Shown: positions 1-12,344, numbered from the stretch's first letter. The stretch: 64,000 nt of DNA from Planctomycetota bacterium (GCA_022705325.1 JAKJER010000013.1:80128-144127), one strand, 5' to 3'. The notes: generated by a model from the sequence alone, not told the origin. Numbers and translations: made by a program.

Positions 1-431
1 CCGGCGGCGGTGACCTCCTGGGCCACCCCGCTGACCCACCGCTCGACCAGGCTGGGCAGCGCACCGCCGTCGGCCCGCCCGCGGGTGCAGAGGTTCTTCA
101 TCAACTCGCCGTACAGCGAGCGGGCCTCGCCCCCGCTGGCGTGGAGACGCCGCTGGGTGGTGATATCCGCCTGGGCCACCACGAACTTCCGCTCCAGGGC
201 CACCGTCCGGATCACGTTCAACAGGAAGCTCTTGCCCGTGCCGAACCGCCCCACGATGAACCGCACCGAGGCCGCCCCCGACTCGATCCGCCCCAGGTCC
301 TCCAGCAGGGCGGCCACCTCCTCCTTGCGGTCCACCTGGATGTGCTGCAAGCCGATCCGCGGCACGACGCCGGCGGCCAGCGAACTCAGGATCGCGCTTT
401 TCTCCCGTTCCGTGATTTTCAGCGGCGGCAT
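1..431 (-). CDS. BrxD/DUF2791-like P-loop ATPase (C-terminus beyond window edge)
   Basis: Only the first ~143 residues are in the window; the gene continues past the left edge. It opens with the motif order I associate with the DUF2791 / 'BREX system ATP-binding' family: an N-terminal RIGLQHI segment near residue 25, a Walker A loop GRFGTGKS at residues 61-68, then a beta strand ending in QADITTQRRLH and an ELMKNL segment. ATG at 431 is preceded by GAGG on the coding strand about 8 nt upstream. It starts 10 bp after the TerB-domain gene stops, so the two are probably co-transcribed. Family knowledge: these ATPases sit in defence or stress loci such as BREX, and also beside TerB_C proteins and an SF2 helicase. 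Whether a helicase follows is not visible. The ATPase assignment is firm; the system it belongs to is inference. Confidence 0.85.
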   Translation of the reverse strand, partial: MPPLKITEREKSAILSSLAAGVVPRIGLQHIQVDRKEEVAALLEDLGRIESGAASVRFIVGRFGTGKSFLLNVIRTVALERKFVVAQADITTQRRLHASGGEARSLYGELMKNLCTRGRADGGALPSLVERWVSGVAQEVTAA

Positions 432-441
432 GAAGATGTCC

Positions 442-2001
442 TCAATTCAGATATTCCTGCTCGATCATGATGCACTCGTCTTCTTCGTAGAAGAGCTGCC
501 CGCCGCAGGCGTCGGCGGCCCACTCGTTGAGGGCGTCCAGGGCGGCGTTGAGCATCAGGCCCTGCTCGCGGGCCAGGTCGGCTGCCTCGCGAGTGGGCCA
601 CTGCTTGCGGGCCACCAGCAGATGGTACAGCGCGGCGTAGCGCGGGGGAACAGGCGGCAGTCCGCCGCGAGCGGGCGGGGTGTCCGGCGCGGGCGCCGCG
701 ACCGGCGCGGGCGCGACCAGGGCCGAGGGCGGCGCGACCGGCGGCTCGTTCGCCGCCGGGGACTCTTCGGACGCGGCGAGCGCGGACTGCGCGGCGGGGG
801 TTTGCGCCTCCAGCACGGCCGGACCCGCCCAGCGGGTCTGCCACTCGGGGCCCGCAACGGGCTCCTCGTCTGCCGCCATCGCGTCGGCCAACATCCGCGC
901 CACCTCGCGCGTGTCGGCCATGATCGCCGCGATGGCCGAGCGATCCAGCCGAAACTCCTGTTCCGCCTCCGCCTCGTCCGGCGCGGCGGGAATGATCTCG
1001 CCCTCGGGCGCCGCCGTCGCCGGCTGCACCGTCACCGGTGCCTCCCCCAGGTGCCGCAACGACTCCAGCGCCCGGTCGATCTCGCCCTTGTCGAAGCCCA
1101 GCGTCTTGTGCAGCTTTCGCAGGGCCCGTATTTCTTCCTTCGTCACCACGCCGTCGGCCGCCGCCACCGCCAGCAGCAGCTTCGCCACGGCCTGTTTCCT
1201 GTCGGCGTCCAGGCCCCGCACCAGGCGGGCCAGGCCGGCGGTGTCGTTTCCGGACGTCACCAGCAGCATGGCCAGAGCGCCCACGCGGCGGCGCTCGTGC
1301 TCGTTCAGATTGAACAGGGTTTCCACCTGCTCCATGATCGTTGCCAGCTCGCGCTCGTCGGCCTGCCCGTCAGCGGCCGCCACCGCCACCCCCATCCGCA
1401 GGAACAACGAGGCCGACTTGTACCGCTGGGGCGAGGTCTGCTCATCGCCCCTCTTCGCAAAGGCCGTCACCGTCTCGTCGCCCCGGTAGGACTTGCCCGT
1501 CAGGCGGGCGTCCGGCTCGACGCAGTAGCCGGCCTGCTCGATCGTCTCGCACAGCCGGACGCTCTGGGTCGGCGTGAGCCGCTCCCGAGGCCCGTACTCC
1601 AGCAGTTCAGCCAGGCGAGAGAGAGGAATCAGGGTCCGCCCCTGGGGATCGGTGCATTCGGGCACGAGCGTGCGGAGCCTGGGCGCCAGCGGATGCTCGG
1701 GCGGGGGCTTCTTGCCCCTCACAAGTCGCCCGATCGCGATGAATCCCGCCCGCAGCCCAGCCTTGGTCAACGCCCACAGGCCCCGCCTGAACTTCCACCC
1801 CAGCCCAAGGGCCAGGGCGATCCCCAGCACCGTGAGCACCCGGTTCAGAAATCCGCGCCACCCCCAGGCCTGAACCATCCAGAAGACCCCCCCAATCGAG
1901 GCGAACGCGCACAGGCCAAGCAGCGCCCACAGCGCCTCGGCCTTTCGTGAAGGGCCCGTCTTCGAACTGCCCTTGCCCGATTGTCTCCTGCGTCTGGCCA
2001 C
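442..2001 (-). CDS. Membrane-anchored TerB / TerB_C domain protein
   Basis: 519 residues from GTG at 2001, chosen because GGGGAG lies 6 nt upstream; a second in-frame GTG at 2019 has no such site. An arginine/lysine-rich N-terminus precedes two hydrophobic segments (about residues 22-45 and 51-69), suggesting an inner-membrane anchor with a cytoplasmic body. A TerB-like acidic helical domain follows, recognisable by the repeated phrases AVAAADGQADERELATIM and AVAAADGVVTKEEIRAL. A low-complexity Ala/Pro linker leads to a C-terminal TerB_C-like module (LDRSAIAAIMADTREV, then ALDALNEWA and an acidic tail). It forms a tight pair with the downstream ATPase. TerB proteins are linked to tellurite/stress and phage-response systems at membranes; the exact role here is unknown. 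The gene is divergent from the FAD dehydrogenase gene across a ~200-bp spacer. Confidence 0.85.
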   Translation of the reverse strand: MARRRRQSGKGSSKTGPSRKAEALWALLGLCAFASIGGVFWMVQAWGWRGFLNRVLTVLGIALALGLGWKFRRGLWALTKAGLRAGFIAIGRLVRGKKPPPEHPLAPRLRTLVPECTDPQGRTLIPLSRLAELLEYGPRERLTPTQSVRLCETIEQAGYCVEPDARLTGKSYRGDETVTAFAKRGDEQTSPQRYKSASLFLRMGVAVAAADGQADERELATIMEQVETLFNLNEHERRRVGALAMLLVTSGNDTAGLARLVRGLDADRKQAVAKLLLAVAAADGVVTKEEIRALRKLHKTLGFDKGEIDRALESLRHLGEAPVTVQPATAAPEGEIIPAAPDEAEAEQEFRLDRSAIAAIMADTREVARMLADAMAADEEPVAGPEWQTRWAGPAVLEAQTPAAQSALAASEESPAANEPPVAPPSALVAPAPVAAPAPDTPPARGGLPPVPPRYAALYHLLVARKQWPTREAADLAREQGLMLNAALDALNEWAADACGGQLFYEEDECIMIEQEYLN

Positions 2002-2125
2002 TACCGTCTCCCCGGTCACGGGTTCAGCATATCCCGCGCGGCGGTGGACGGCAAGCAAACCACCACATGGGGAGCGGACCACGCCTCCCACACCTGCACG
2101 AGATTGGAGCGTTCGGGGGCCTGGC

Positions 2126-2150
2126 GCCTGGATCACTGAAGTGACCAGCC
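2126..2150. repeat. GGTCACTTCAGTGATC hairpin motif, copy 1
   Basis: A small inverted repeat (TCACT-GA-AGTGA) extended by GCCTGG and CCAGCC lies in the divergent spacer between the TerB gene and the FAD dehydrogenase. A close copy in the opposite orientation is at 31622-31645. It could be an operator or a dispersed hairpin; I cannot tell which. Confidence 0.5.
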
Positions 2151-2182
2151 CGCCTGCTGTGGCGGGCGTGAGCGCGAACGGG

Positions 2183-2188
2183 TATAGT
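2183..2188 (+). promoter_or_regulatory. Putative -10 box of the FAD dehydrogenase gene
   Basis: TATAGT stands 20 nt before the GTG start at 2209, with the GAGGT ribosome-binding site in between. No convincing -35 box is visible. Confidence 0.4.
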
Positions 2189-2208
2189 GGTTGGCACGAG
2201 GTATCACC

Positions 2209-5175
2209 GTGACTGAAGAAACTCAATCCGTGTCGTCTGTTGCGGGGGGTGACGAGGACAACGTGGAGCTGGCTGAAGAGCTGCGGGCAGCCCTGGCGGG
2301 CGAGGTGCTCGCGGACCCGCTGAACCGTGCCTTCTACTCCACCGACGCCAGCGTTCACCAGGTGCGTCCGCTGCTGGCGGTCGTGCCGGCCGGCGCGGAG
2401 GACGTGACGGCCACGGTGCGCATCGCGGCGCGGCGCGGCGTGCCGATCGCCCCGCGCGGCGCCGGCAGCGGACTGGCGGGCGAGTCGCTCACGCGCGGCA
2501 TCGTCCTGGACTTCACGCGACACATGAACCGCCTGCTGGCGGTGAACATCCCCGAAGGCCAGGACAAGTCCTGCGCCACCGCGGTGGTGGAGGCGGGCTG
2601 CGTCTTCCAGGTGCTCAACGACGAGCTGGCGGGCAAGGGCTGGCAGTTCGGGCCGGACCCCGCCAGCGGCAACCGCGCCACCCTGGGCGGGATGATCGCC
2701 AACAACGCCACCGGCGCCCACTCCATGCGATACGGGCACACCGGCGACCACATCGACTGGATCGACGCGGTGTTGGCCGACGGAGAGCTGGTGCGCTTCT
2801 GCGCGGACGGCCGGGCCGAGCCCGCCTCGGGAAGTCCCAGCCACCTGTTGCAGAAGATCGTCACCCAGGTGCCCCGCCTGCTGAGCGAGTGGCAGAAGAA
2901 GATCGACCTCCAGTGGCCCAAGGCCGACCGCAACCGGGCCGGCTACCGTCTCCAGGGGATCTGCGAGGGCGGCAAGGTGAACTGGCCGGCCCTGCTGGCG
3001 GGGTCGGAGGGCACGCTGGCGGTGTCCGTAGCCGCCCAGCTTCGCCTCGTGAGCGTGCCGCGGGTGCGGTACATGGTGCAGGCGTGCTTCGCCTCGATGG
3101 AGGCCTGCGCCGACGCCCTGCCGGCCCTGTCGCGCTCGGGCATCGCCACCTGCGAACTCATGGACGCCACGCTGCTGGACCTGGCCCGCCAGGCCTATCC
3201 CGAGCAGGCCGCCCTGCTGCCCAAGACGGCGGCGACGCTGCTGATCGGCGTGGAGGAGAACGATGAGGAGTCGGCCGAGCGGGTCGTGCAGTCCGTGCTG
3301 GCGACACTGGCGGCCCAAGCGGGGCTGGAGGGCCAGCCGGCCGTCCTGCGCAACCGCGACGAGCAACTCGAGGTCACGCGGATTCGGGAGAAGGCCGTGC
3401 CGCTGCTGTTCCGCGGGCGGACGGGCCTCCAGGCCGTGCCGGGCATCGAGGACGTCGCCGTCGGAGCCGACGGCATGCCGACGTACATCCGCCGCCTGCA
3501 CGAACTGGCCCGGCGCGAGGGCGTGCAACTCGTCCACTATGCTCACGCCGGCCACGGCGAGCTGCACATCCGCCCGTTCCTGAACCTCCACAAGAGCGAG
3601 GACCGCGCCAAGCTGCCGCGACTGATGCGCTCGGCCTTCGAGCTGGCGTGGGAGCTGGGCGGGTCGATCAGCGGGGAGCACGGCTGCGGGCTGGTCCGCA
3701 GCGGCTTCCTGGCCGACCAGTACGGCGAACTGTACGAGCTGATGCGCCAGGTCAAAGCCACCTTCGACCCCAAGGGCGTGCTCAACCCGGGCAAGATCGT
3801 CACCGACCGCAGCGGCGAGGACCTGGTCCTCAGCGACCTCCGCTACGATGCCGCCAACCGCCCCGAGATGACCGCCGGCACGCTGCTGCACTGGGAGAAG
3901 GGCGAGTTGGAAGCCGAGATGGAGGCCTGCAACGGCTGCGGCGTCTGCCGCGGGATGGTCAAGACGCAGGCCATGTGCCCCATGTTCCGCGCCCTGCTGA
4001 GCGAGGAGTCCAGCCCGCGGGCCAAGGCCAACCTGATGCGGCACCTGGTGACCGGGCTGCTGGACGAGTCGTACCGGCGCCGCCCGGAGCTGCGCCGCAT
4101 CGCCGACTTCTGCATCAATTGCAAGTCGTGCGTGCTGGAGTGCCCCAGCGGCGTGAACGTGCCCAAGCTGATGAACGAACTCAAGGCCCGCTACGCCCGC
4201 GACGTGGGGCTCCAGAAGGTCGAGAAGGTGCTGGCCGGCGGCGAGGGGATGAGCCGCCTGGGCTCGCATTTCGGACCCGTCGCGACGGCGGCCACCCGCC
4301 TGGCGCCCGTGCGGTGGATCATGGAGAAGCTCACCGGCGTGGACCGGCGCCGGCCCATGCCGCCCTTCGCCTGGGGCGACGGGCTCAAGAAGCTCCGCCG
4401 CCACCTCAAGCGCCTGGGTCCGGTCGCCCAGCCGGTCGACCGCGTCGTCTACTTCGTGGACCTGCTGGCCCGATGGAACGATCACGCCCTGGGCCGGGCC
4501 GTCGTGGACGTGCTGCACCACAACAACGTCGAGGTCGCGCTGCCCGACCAGCTCTCAGCCGCCATGCCGCCCATCGACTACGGCGACCTGGCCGCCGCCC
4601 GCCCTGTCATCCGCGAGAACATCCGCATGCTCCTGCCCTACGTGCGCCAAGGGTACAAGATCGTCGTCTCGGAGCCGACGGCCGCCCTGTGCCTGAGCCA
4701 AGAGTGGCTGGAGATCGAGCCGTCCGACGAGGCCCGCGAGCTGGCGGCGGCTACGCGCGAACTGACGGGCTACCTGGTCGGCCTGCACAGGGCGGGCCAG
4801 TTGAAGACCGACTTCGCCCCGCTGGAGATAAAGCTGGGCTACCACGCCCCCTGCCACATGAAGGCCCTGCGGGGCGGGCTGACGGGGGTGGAGCTGGTCC
4901 GCCTGATCCCGGGCGTGAAGGTGACGGTGATCCAGCGCGGCTGCTGCGGGATCGCGGGCACGTTTGGCTTCCAGAAGCGCAACTTCGAACTCTCGCTCAA
5001 GGCCGGCGCGCCCATGCTGGACGCCCTGAAGGAACTGGACTCGCCGTACGGCATGAGCGAGTGCGGCACGTGCAAGATGCAGATGGAGTTCGCCACCGGC
5101 AAGAAGACGTTCCATCCGATCAAGCTGGTGGCAGCCGCCTACGGCCTTCCGCGCTCGGGCTTAAAGCTGGGCTAA
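2209..5175 (+). CDS. FAD-linked oxidase fused to Fe-S/CCG domains (YdiJ/GlcD-GlpC type)
   Basis: 988 residues. Start set at GTG 2209, with GAGGT about 7 nt upstream; a TTG at 2191 is in frame but lacks a site. Order of parts: a PCMH-type FAD-binding domain (PIAPRGAGSGLAGES and the NNATGAHSMRYG loop), the FAD-oxidase C-terminal domain (HYAHAGHGELHIRPF, GSISGEHGCG), a two-cluster ferredoxin module (CNGCGVCRG, then CINCKSCVLECPSG), and GlpC/heterodisulfide-reductase-like CCG domains (APCHMKALRGG, QRGCCGIAGT, SECGTCKMQ). This single-chain architecture and length match YdiJ-like D-2-hydroxyacid (2-hydroxyglutarate or D-lactate) dehydrogenases, which oxidise a hydroxy acid and pass electrons through Fe-S centres to the membrane. 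The substrate cannot be decided here. It stands alone, divergent from the TerB gene. Confidence 0.9.
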   Translation: MTEETQSVSSVAGGDEDNVELAEELRAALAGEVLADPLNRAFYSTDASVHQVRPLLAVVPAGAEDVTATVRIAARRGVPIAPRGAGSGLAGESLTRGIVLDFTRHMNRLLAVNIPEGQDKSCATAVVEAGCVFQVLNDELAGKGWQFGPDPASGNRATLGGMIANNATGAHSMRYGHTGDHIDWIDAVLADGELVRFCADGRAEPASGSPSHLLQKIVTQVPRLLSEWQKKIDLQWPKADRNRAGYRLQGICEGGKVNWPALLAGSEGTLAVSVAAQLRLVSVPRVRYMVQACFASMEACADALPALSRSGIATCELMDATLLDLARQAYPEQAALLPKTAATLLIGVEENDEESAERVVQSVLATLAAQAGLEGQPAVLRNRDEQLEVTRIREKAVPLLFRGRTGLQAVPGIEDVAVGADGMPTYIRRLHELARREGVQLVHYAHAGHGELHIRPFLNLHKSEDRAKLPRLMRSAFELAWELGGSISGEHGCGLVRSGFLADQYGELYELMRQVKATFDPKGVLNPGKIVTDRSGEDLVLSDLRYDAANRPEMTAGTLLHWEKGELEAEMEACNGCGVCRGMVKTQAMCPMFRALLSEESSPRAKANLMRHLVTGLLDESYRRRPELRRIADFCINCKSCVLECPSGVNVPKLMNELKARYARDVGLQKVEKVLAGGEGMSRLGSHFGPVATAATRLAPVRWIMEKLTGVDRRRPMPPFAWGDGLKKLRRHLKRLGPVAQPVDRVVYFVDLLARWNDHALGRAVVDVLHHNNVEVALPDQLSAAMPPIDYGDLAAARPVIRENIRMLLPYVRQGYKIVVSEPTAALCLSQEWLEIEPSDEARELAAATRELTGYLVGLHRAGQLKTDFAPLEIKLGYHAPCHMKALRGGLTGVELVRLIPGVKVTVIQRGCCGIAGTFGFQKRNFELSLKAGAPMLDALKELDSPYGMSECGTCKMQMEFATGKKTFHPIKLVAAAYGLPRSGLKLG

Positions 5176-5277
5176 TAGTTTTAAGCAGTTCTAAAAGGGT
5201 CCTTGCTAGAATGGGGGCGAATTGGTATGTTTCCGTAGTTTTTGCGCGGGCGGTTGAAGTCTGCGCGCATCGCGGGC

Positions 5278-5357
5278 GTTCGTAGTGTGCCCGTGAGGGC
5301 ATTTATTGGGGCCCGCATGTTGTTGGAACAGCACCGCCTCACGGCGGCACTACGAAC
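5278..5357. repeat. 80-bp inverted-repeat element (REP/BIME-like), 'empty' form
   Basis: Begins GTTCGTAGTG and ends CACTACGAAC, a perfect 10-bp terminal inverted repeat. Each arm continues into a small hairpin with a GTGA loop (GCCC-GTGA-GGGC on the left, CCGCC-GTGA-GGCGG on the right when read inward). It sits in the spacer before carB. The same arms form the core of the 151-bp elements at 19296 and 30036, where a 19-bp hairpin unit interrupts the junction that is intact here (5287/5288). Confidence 0.75.
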
Positions 5358-5378
5358 GGACAGAGGATTTCAGGCAAG

Positions 5379-8915
<3,537 letters not shown>

Positions 8916-8942
8916 CGGCCGGCATTCGCGCTTGAGCCCCTC

Positions 8943-8990
8943 ACACAGGACCTGTGGATCGTATGGGTCGTGAGGGTCCCGTGTTTTTTT
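8943..8990 (+). terminator. Rho-independent terminator after carB
   Basis: ACACAGGACC pairs with GGTCCCGTGT (one bulge) and is followed directly by a run of seven T residues, about 28 bp after the carB stop. Confidence 0.6.
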
Positions 8991-9024
8991 GGGGGGGATC
9001 GCGCAGCAAAGAAGAGTCCCTCCA

Positions 9025-9052
9025 GAAAAAAGCCCACCCCTAAGGGGTGGGC
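9025..9052 (-). terminator. Rho-independent terminator of the STN-domain gene
   Basis: A perfect 9-bp stem GCCCACCCC/GGGGTGGGC with a TAA loop; on the minus strand it is followed by six T residues. It lies about 40 bp beyond the stop of the gene at 9090-10199. Confidence 0.85.
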
Positions 9053-9089
9053 CTTGGTCTTCAGGTTGGATTGTCGGCGGCGAGAGCGA

Positions 9090-10199
9090 TCAATGCAGCG
9101 TGCCGGACTCCTCCAGCAGCTTGAAGCCCAGCAGGGTCTGCGAGATCACCAGGCGGTTGCCGATCATCTTGATCGAGCCCTTGCCGGTCGGGGTCCACAT
9201 GTCCTCACCGATGGCTTCCTTGATGGTCTTGATGAGGGTGTCGCGGATTTCCTTGCGCTGGACGGCCCGGCTGTCGCGATCCTCGCGGTCCTCGCGGGTG
9301 GTTTCCTCGTCGAACAGCCCTTTGCGGTCGCCTCCGACGCCCATCCCGCTGCCGTTCACGCCGGTGCTGCTGCCGCTGTTGTTCCCGATCATGTCGAAGT
9401 TGAACCGGGGCCCCTTGAATTCCGGGGCGAAGGTCAGCAGGTCGCCCACGTCGTAGGTCTTGATCTTGGTCTTCTGGTTCAGGGCCGTCCCGGTGGAGAT
9501 CAGCACCACGCCATCGTCGACCACCCAGTAGATGCTGTCCTCGCGGGCCTTGCCCGCGTTGAGCTGCTCGATGGTCAGCGTGAGGGCCTTGCCCAGGGAG
9601 ATGTTGTTGACCTTGAGGGAGATGGGCGTGTCCTTGGTGATGCCCGAGAGTTCCAGGGCCTTCCAGTTGGCGTGGATGTTCAGCCCGCTGCACGAGCGGA
9701 AGAAGTTGACGGCGTCGCCCAGGGGGGTCTCGTCGAAAGTGAGGGTCGTGCTGCTCGGCACCCGCCGCCCGCCGGGCCTGGCGGCTGCGGAGGAGGCTTG
9801 TTCCCGGCTTCGGGTGGCCGCCAGGGCCCGCGCCTGGGTGGTGATGTGGACGCGGTCGCGGTCGATGAACCAGGCCAGCATCTGACCCTTGGGGGCGACC
9901 TTGTGCAGCACGGCGTCCAACAGTTGCCCCACGGCGGCCTCGGTGCCCTCGACCGAGACGGCTGTGTCCTTGCCCAGCCCCAGGTCGCCCAGGACCAGCC
10001 AGTCGGGGTAGAAGGCGGTGCCCGACAGCTTTTCCAGCTGGCTCAGGGCCTGCCCGAGGTCAGGCCCCAGGCGGGCGGAGGCCACCTTGACCCGCATGGC
10101 CGTGGCGGCATCCTTTGAGGGTGCAGCCAGAGCGATCCCCAGCGTGCAGGCCAACACGAACAGCGCACACACAACGACAGACAGGGTTTTGGCACTCAT
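9090..10199 (-). CDS. Exported protein with secretin/TonB short N-terminal-like (STN) repeats
   Basis: 369 residues from ATG 10199 (GGGAG upstream). The N-terminus MSAKTLSVVVCALFVLACT with a small-residue stretch to ALAA is a Sec signal peptide. Two successive regions resemble STN/secretin N-domains: residues ~40-110 (LGQALSQLEKLSG...FYPDWLVLGDL...VSVEGTEAAVGQLLDAVL) and ~155-240 (FDETPLGDAVNFFRSCSGLNIH...ISLKVNNISLGKALTLTIEQL...DGVVLIST). A Gly/Ser-rich linker and a charged REDREDRDSR stretch follow. The C-terminal part (EAIGEDMW...KMIGNRLVISQT) resembles secretin-like N1 tails, but there is no secretin beta-barrel. It probably acts in the periplasm, perhaps as a sensor or secretion accessory. 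Such proteins are common in planctomycetes without a known role. It has its own promoter and a strong terminator. Confidence 0.75.
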   Translation of the reverse strand: MSAKTLSVVVCALFVLACTLGIALAAPSKDAATAMRVKVASARLGPDLGQALSQLEKLSGTAFYPDWLVLGDLGLGKDTAVSVEGTEAAVGQLLDAVLHKVAPKGQMLAWFIDRDRVHITTQARALAATRSREQASSAAARPGGRRVPSSTTLTFDETPLGDAVNFFRSCSGLNIHANWKALELSGITKDTPISLKVNNISLGKALTLTIEQLNAGKAREDSIYWVVDDGVVLISTGTALNQKTKIKTYDVGDLLTFAPEFKGPRFNFDMIGNNSGSSTGVNGSGMGVGGDRKGLFDEETTREDREDRDSRAVQRKEIRDTLIKTIKEAIGEDMWTPTGKGSIKMIGNRLVISQTLLGFKLLEESGTLH

Positions 10200-10293
10200 G
10201 GCAGGTCTCCCGAGGTTGGAGGTTACGTCCCACATACAAGGCAGGTCCTGTATCGGCGGTGGAGCCGGCGTGCGTCCCGTCCCGGCTGCTTAT

Positions 10294-10321
10294 ATTATAC
10301 ATCGGCCAAAGTGTCCGGCAA
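10294..10321 (-). promoter_or_regulatory. Promoter of the STN-domain gene
   Basis: On the minus strand TTGCCG, 16 nt, TATAAT. The -10 box lies about 95 nt before the ATG at 10199. Confidence 0.55.
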
Positions 10322-10367
10322 GAGCAACAGCAGCGTTCGGGGGGCAATTCACCAAGACCCAGCCTCT

Positions 10368-11234
10368 CTAGATCACGCTCCGCAGGTAGCCGCGGGCGGC
10401 GGCGAACCAGCCGCTGCCCCAACGGTAGAGCCCGTGCAGCAGCAAGGTGGCCAGCGCCACCGGGGTCAGGTCGCCGAAATGGTGCTCGATGAAGGTCACC
10501 ACGGCAGCGGGGTGATTACGGACAGGCACCCATTCGGTGTGCTCCTCCGCGTCGCGGGCGCTGACGGACTCGGCCCGGATCGAGGGCATGTCGCGATGGA
10601 CCTCCAGCTCGAAGATCAGTTCCGGCTGAACGGTGTGCTTGTCGCGGATGAGCCCCAGACAGCAGGGGGGAGAAGTGTCTTCGACGGAGATCCCCGTCTC
10701 CTCGCTAATCTCGTCGATCAACGTGCGGAACGGATCGACCGACCCGTTGGCGGCGGGCGGCTCGACGATGCCCCCGATCGGGTGGATCCGTCCCGCGTAG
10801 AGCGCCACGTGGCGGCTGCGGCGGCCCAGCAGGATGAACTGGTCGCGCGTCACGATCGCCGCCGACACCCCCAGCGGGTCGGCCAGCACCTCCGGCCCGT
10901 GCAGATAGCGCAGGTGGGCGTGCGTCCCGTTGGTGCCCAGGAACTCCTTGAACGAGACCGGCCCGATTTTCAGGGTCATCCGATCGTTGTCGGCGGCGTA
11001 CTCGATGAGGCGGCACAGCCGCCCGTTGTACAGCAGGCGCTTGGTCTGGTCGGCGTGCTGGGTCTGACTGGCCCAGGTCTCCTCGATGATCTGCTCGATC
11101 TGGGGGTTGGTGGGGCGGGGCTGGTCCGTCCAGTCGATATGAACGTGCTGGCGGGCATAGCACCCGACCACGTCGAGGAAGAACGCCCCGCAATCCCGGC
11201 TGCCGCCCGCGCTGTTTGAGGGATCGTGCGCCAT
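10368..11234 (-). CDS. Nudix-domain hydrolase (uncharacterised subfamily)
   Basis: 288 residues from ATG 11234, 8 bp after the hemB stop, so probably translated from the hemB message. The central part carries a Nudix-like box: a GGI motif after GRIHPI, then DEISEETGI ending in the EExG core. The Glu pair that binds metal is kept, but the usual REU arginine is Asp and the spacing to the GG is stretched by a loop (PPAANGSVDPF). The ~110-residue N-terminal region (many His/Tyr/Gln, ending in KIGPVSFKEFLGTN) resembles the leader domain of larger Nudix proteins that act on nucleotide sugars or similar diphosphates. Substrate unknown. Coupling to hemB suggests co-expression only, not a haem role. 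Confidence 0.75.
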   Translation of the reverse strand: MAHDPSNSAGGSRDCGAFFLDVVGCYARQHVHIDWTDQPRPTNPQIEQIIEETWASQTQHADQTKRLLYNGRLCRLIEYAADNDRMTLKIGPVSFKEFLGTNGTHAHLRYLHGPEVLADPLGVSAAIVTRDQFILLGRRSRHVALYAGRIHPIGGIVEPPAANGSVDPFRTLIDEISEETGISVEDTSPPCCLGLIRDKHTVQPELIFELEVHRDMPSIRAESVSARDAEEHTEWVPVRNHPAAVVTFIEHHFGDLTPVALATLLLHGLYRWGSGWFAAARGYLRSVI

Positions 11235-11242
11235 CTGAGGTG

Positions 11243-12238
11243 TCAGCCCTCCCTCAGCCAGTCGGCCAGTTGTTCGGCGAAGTAGGTGATGACGAGGTCC
11301 GCCCCGGCCCGCCGCAGGGCGGTGGTGATCTCGATGGCGGCCCCGCGCTCGTCGAGCCAGCCGTTGGCGGCCGCCGCCTTGATCATCGAGTACTCCCCGC
11401 TGACGTGGTAGGCGGCCAGGGGCAGGTCGAAGCGCCGGCGAACGTCCGCGATGACGTCGAGGTAGGCGGCCGCGGGCTTGACCATGAGCAGGTCGGCGCC
11501 CTCGGCGGCGTCGGTCGCCGCCTCCAGCGGGGCCTGGCGGGGCGAGCGATAGTCCATCTGGTAGGTCCGCCGGTCGCCGAACTGCGGGGCGCTCTCGGCG
11601 GCGTCGCGGAACGGCCCGTACAGGGCCGACGCGAATTTCACCGCGTAGGACAAAATGGCCGTGCCGGTCAGGCCGGCGGCGTCCAGGGCCTTGCGGATGG
11701 CCGCCACCTGCCCGTCCATCATGGAGGACGGGGCCACGATGTCCGCCCCCGCGCGGGCGTGCGAGACGGCCGTCTTGGCCAGCGACGCCAGCGTGAGGTC
11801 GTTGTCCACGTCCGTCTGCCCGTCCGCCCGCTCGCACAGCGTGCCGCAGTGCCCGTGGCTGGTGTATTCGCAGAGGCAGACGTCGGTGATCACCAGCAAC
11901 TCCGGATGGTCCTGCTTGATCCGGCGGCAGAGTCGCTGGACGGCGGCCTGATCGTTCCACGCCTCGCTGCCGATCTCGTCCTTGGCCTCCGGGATGCCGA
12001 ACAGCAGCACCGCCCGGATGCCCTTGCCCGCCCAGCGGGCCGCCGTCTCCAGCGCGGTGTCCACCGAGAGCTGGTACTGGCCCGGCATGGAGGCGATTTC
12101 CTGGCGGACGCCCTGTCCCTCGCGGACGAACAGCGGGGCGATCAGGTGATCGCTCGTGAGGCTTACCTCCGCCAGCATGCGGCGCAGGGTCGCCGTCGCC
12201 CTCAGCCGCCGCATCCGCCGTACCGGAAAGTCCGTCAT
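11243..12238 (-). CDS. hemB: Delta-aminolevulinic acid dehydratase (porphobilinogen synthase)
   Basis: 331 residues from ATG 12238 (AGGAAAC upstream; longer in-frame N-termini lack a site). It condenses two 5-aminolevulinates to porphobilinogen in tetrapyrrole synthesis. The active-site lysines are visible in SYAVKFASALYGPFRDA and LMVKPA. The metal loop DVCLCEYTSHGHCG has the three-cysteine pattern of the zinc-dependent class rather than the Asp-rich magnesium class. APSSMMDGQVAAIR and the YHVSGEYSMI motif are also present. Length is typical of the family. A Nudix gene follows after 8 bp. Confidence 0.97.
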   Translation of the reverse strand: MTDFPVRRMRRLRATATLRRMLAEVSLTSDHLIAPLFVREGQGVRQEIASMPGQYQLSVDTALETAARWAGKGIRAVLLFGIPEAKDEIGSEAWNDQAAVQRLCRRIKQDHPELLVITDVCLCEYTSHGHCGTLCERADGQTDVDNDLTLASLAKTAVSHARAGADIVAPSSMMDGQVAAIRKALDAAGLTGTAILSYAVKFASALYGPFRDAAESAPQFGDRRTYQMDYRSPRQAPLEAATDAAEGADLLMVKPAAAYLDVIADVRRRFDLPLAAYHVSGEYSMIKAAAANGWLDERGAAIEITTALRRAGADLVITYFAEQLADWLREG

Positions 12239-12344
12239 CGTCGTTTCCTTTTCCTCGCTCGCGGGCGCACGGCGCCGAGCCGGCTCCGCCGCCCGCGACT
12301 TCGCTTGTATGATAGCCGCCCGGCCCGCTCGACGCAAACGCCGA

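Noticed and set aside
2002..4521. A 1359-residue minus-strand open frame extending the TerB gene to 4521
   Set aside because: Everything before residue ~840 is the antisense of the FAD dehydrogenase (His/Gln/Val-rich shadow text). The real gene begins at a GTG with a ribosome-binding site at 2001.
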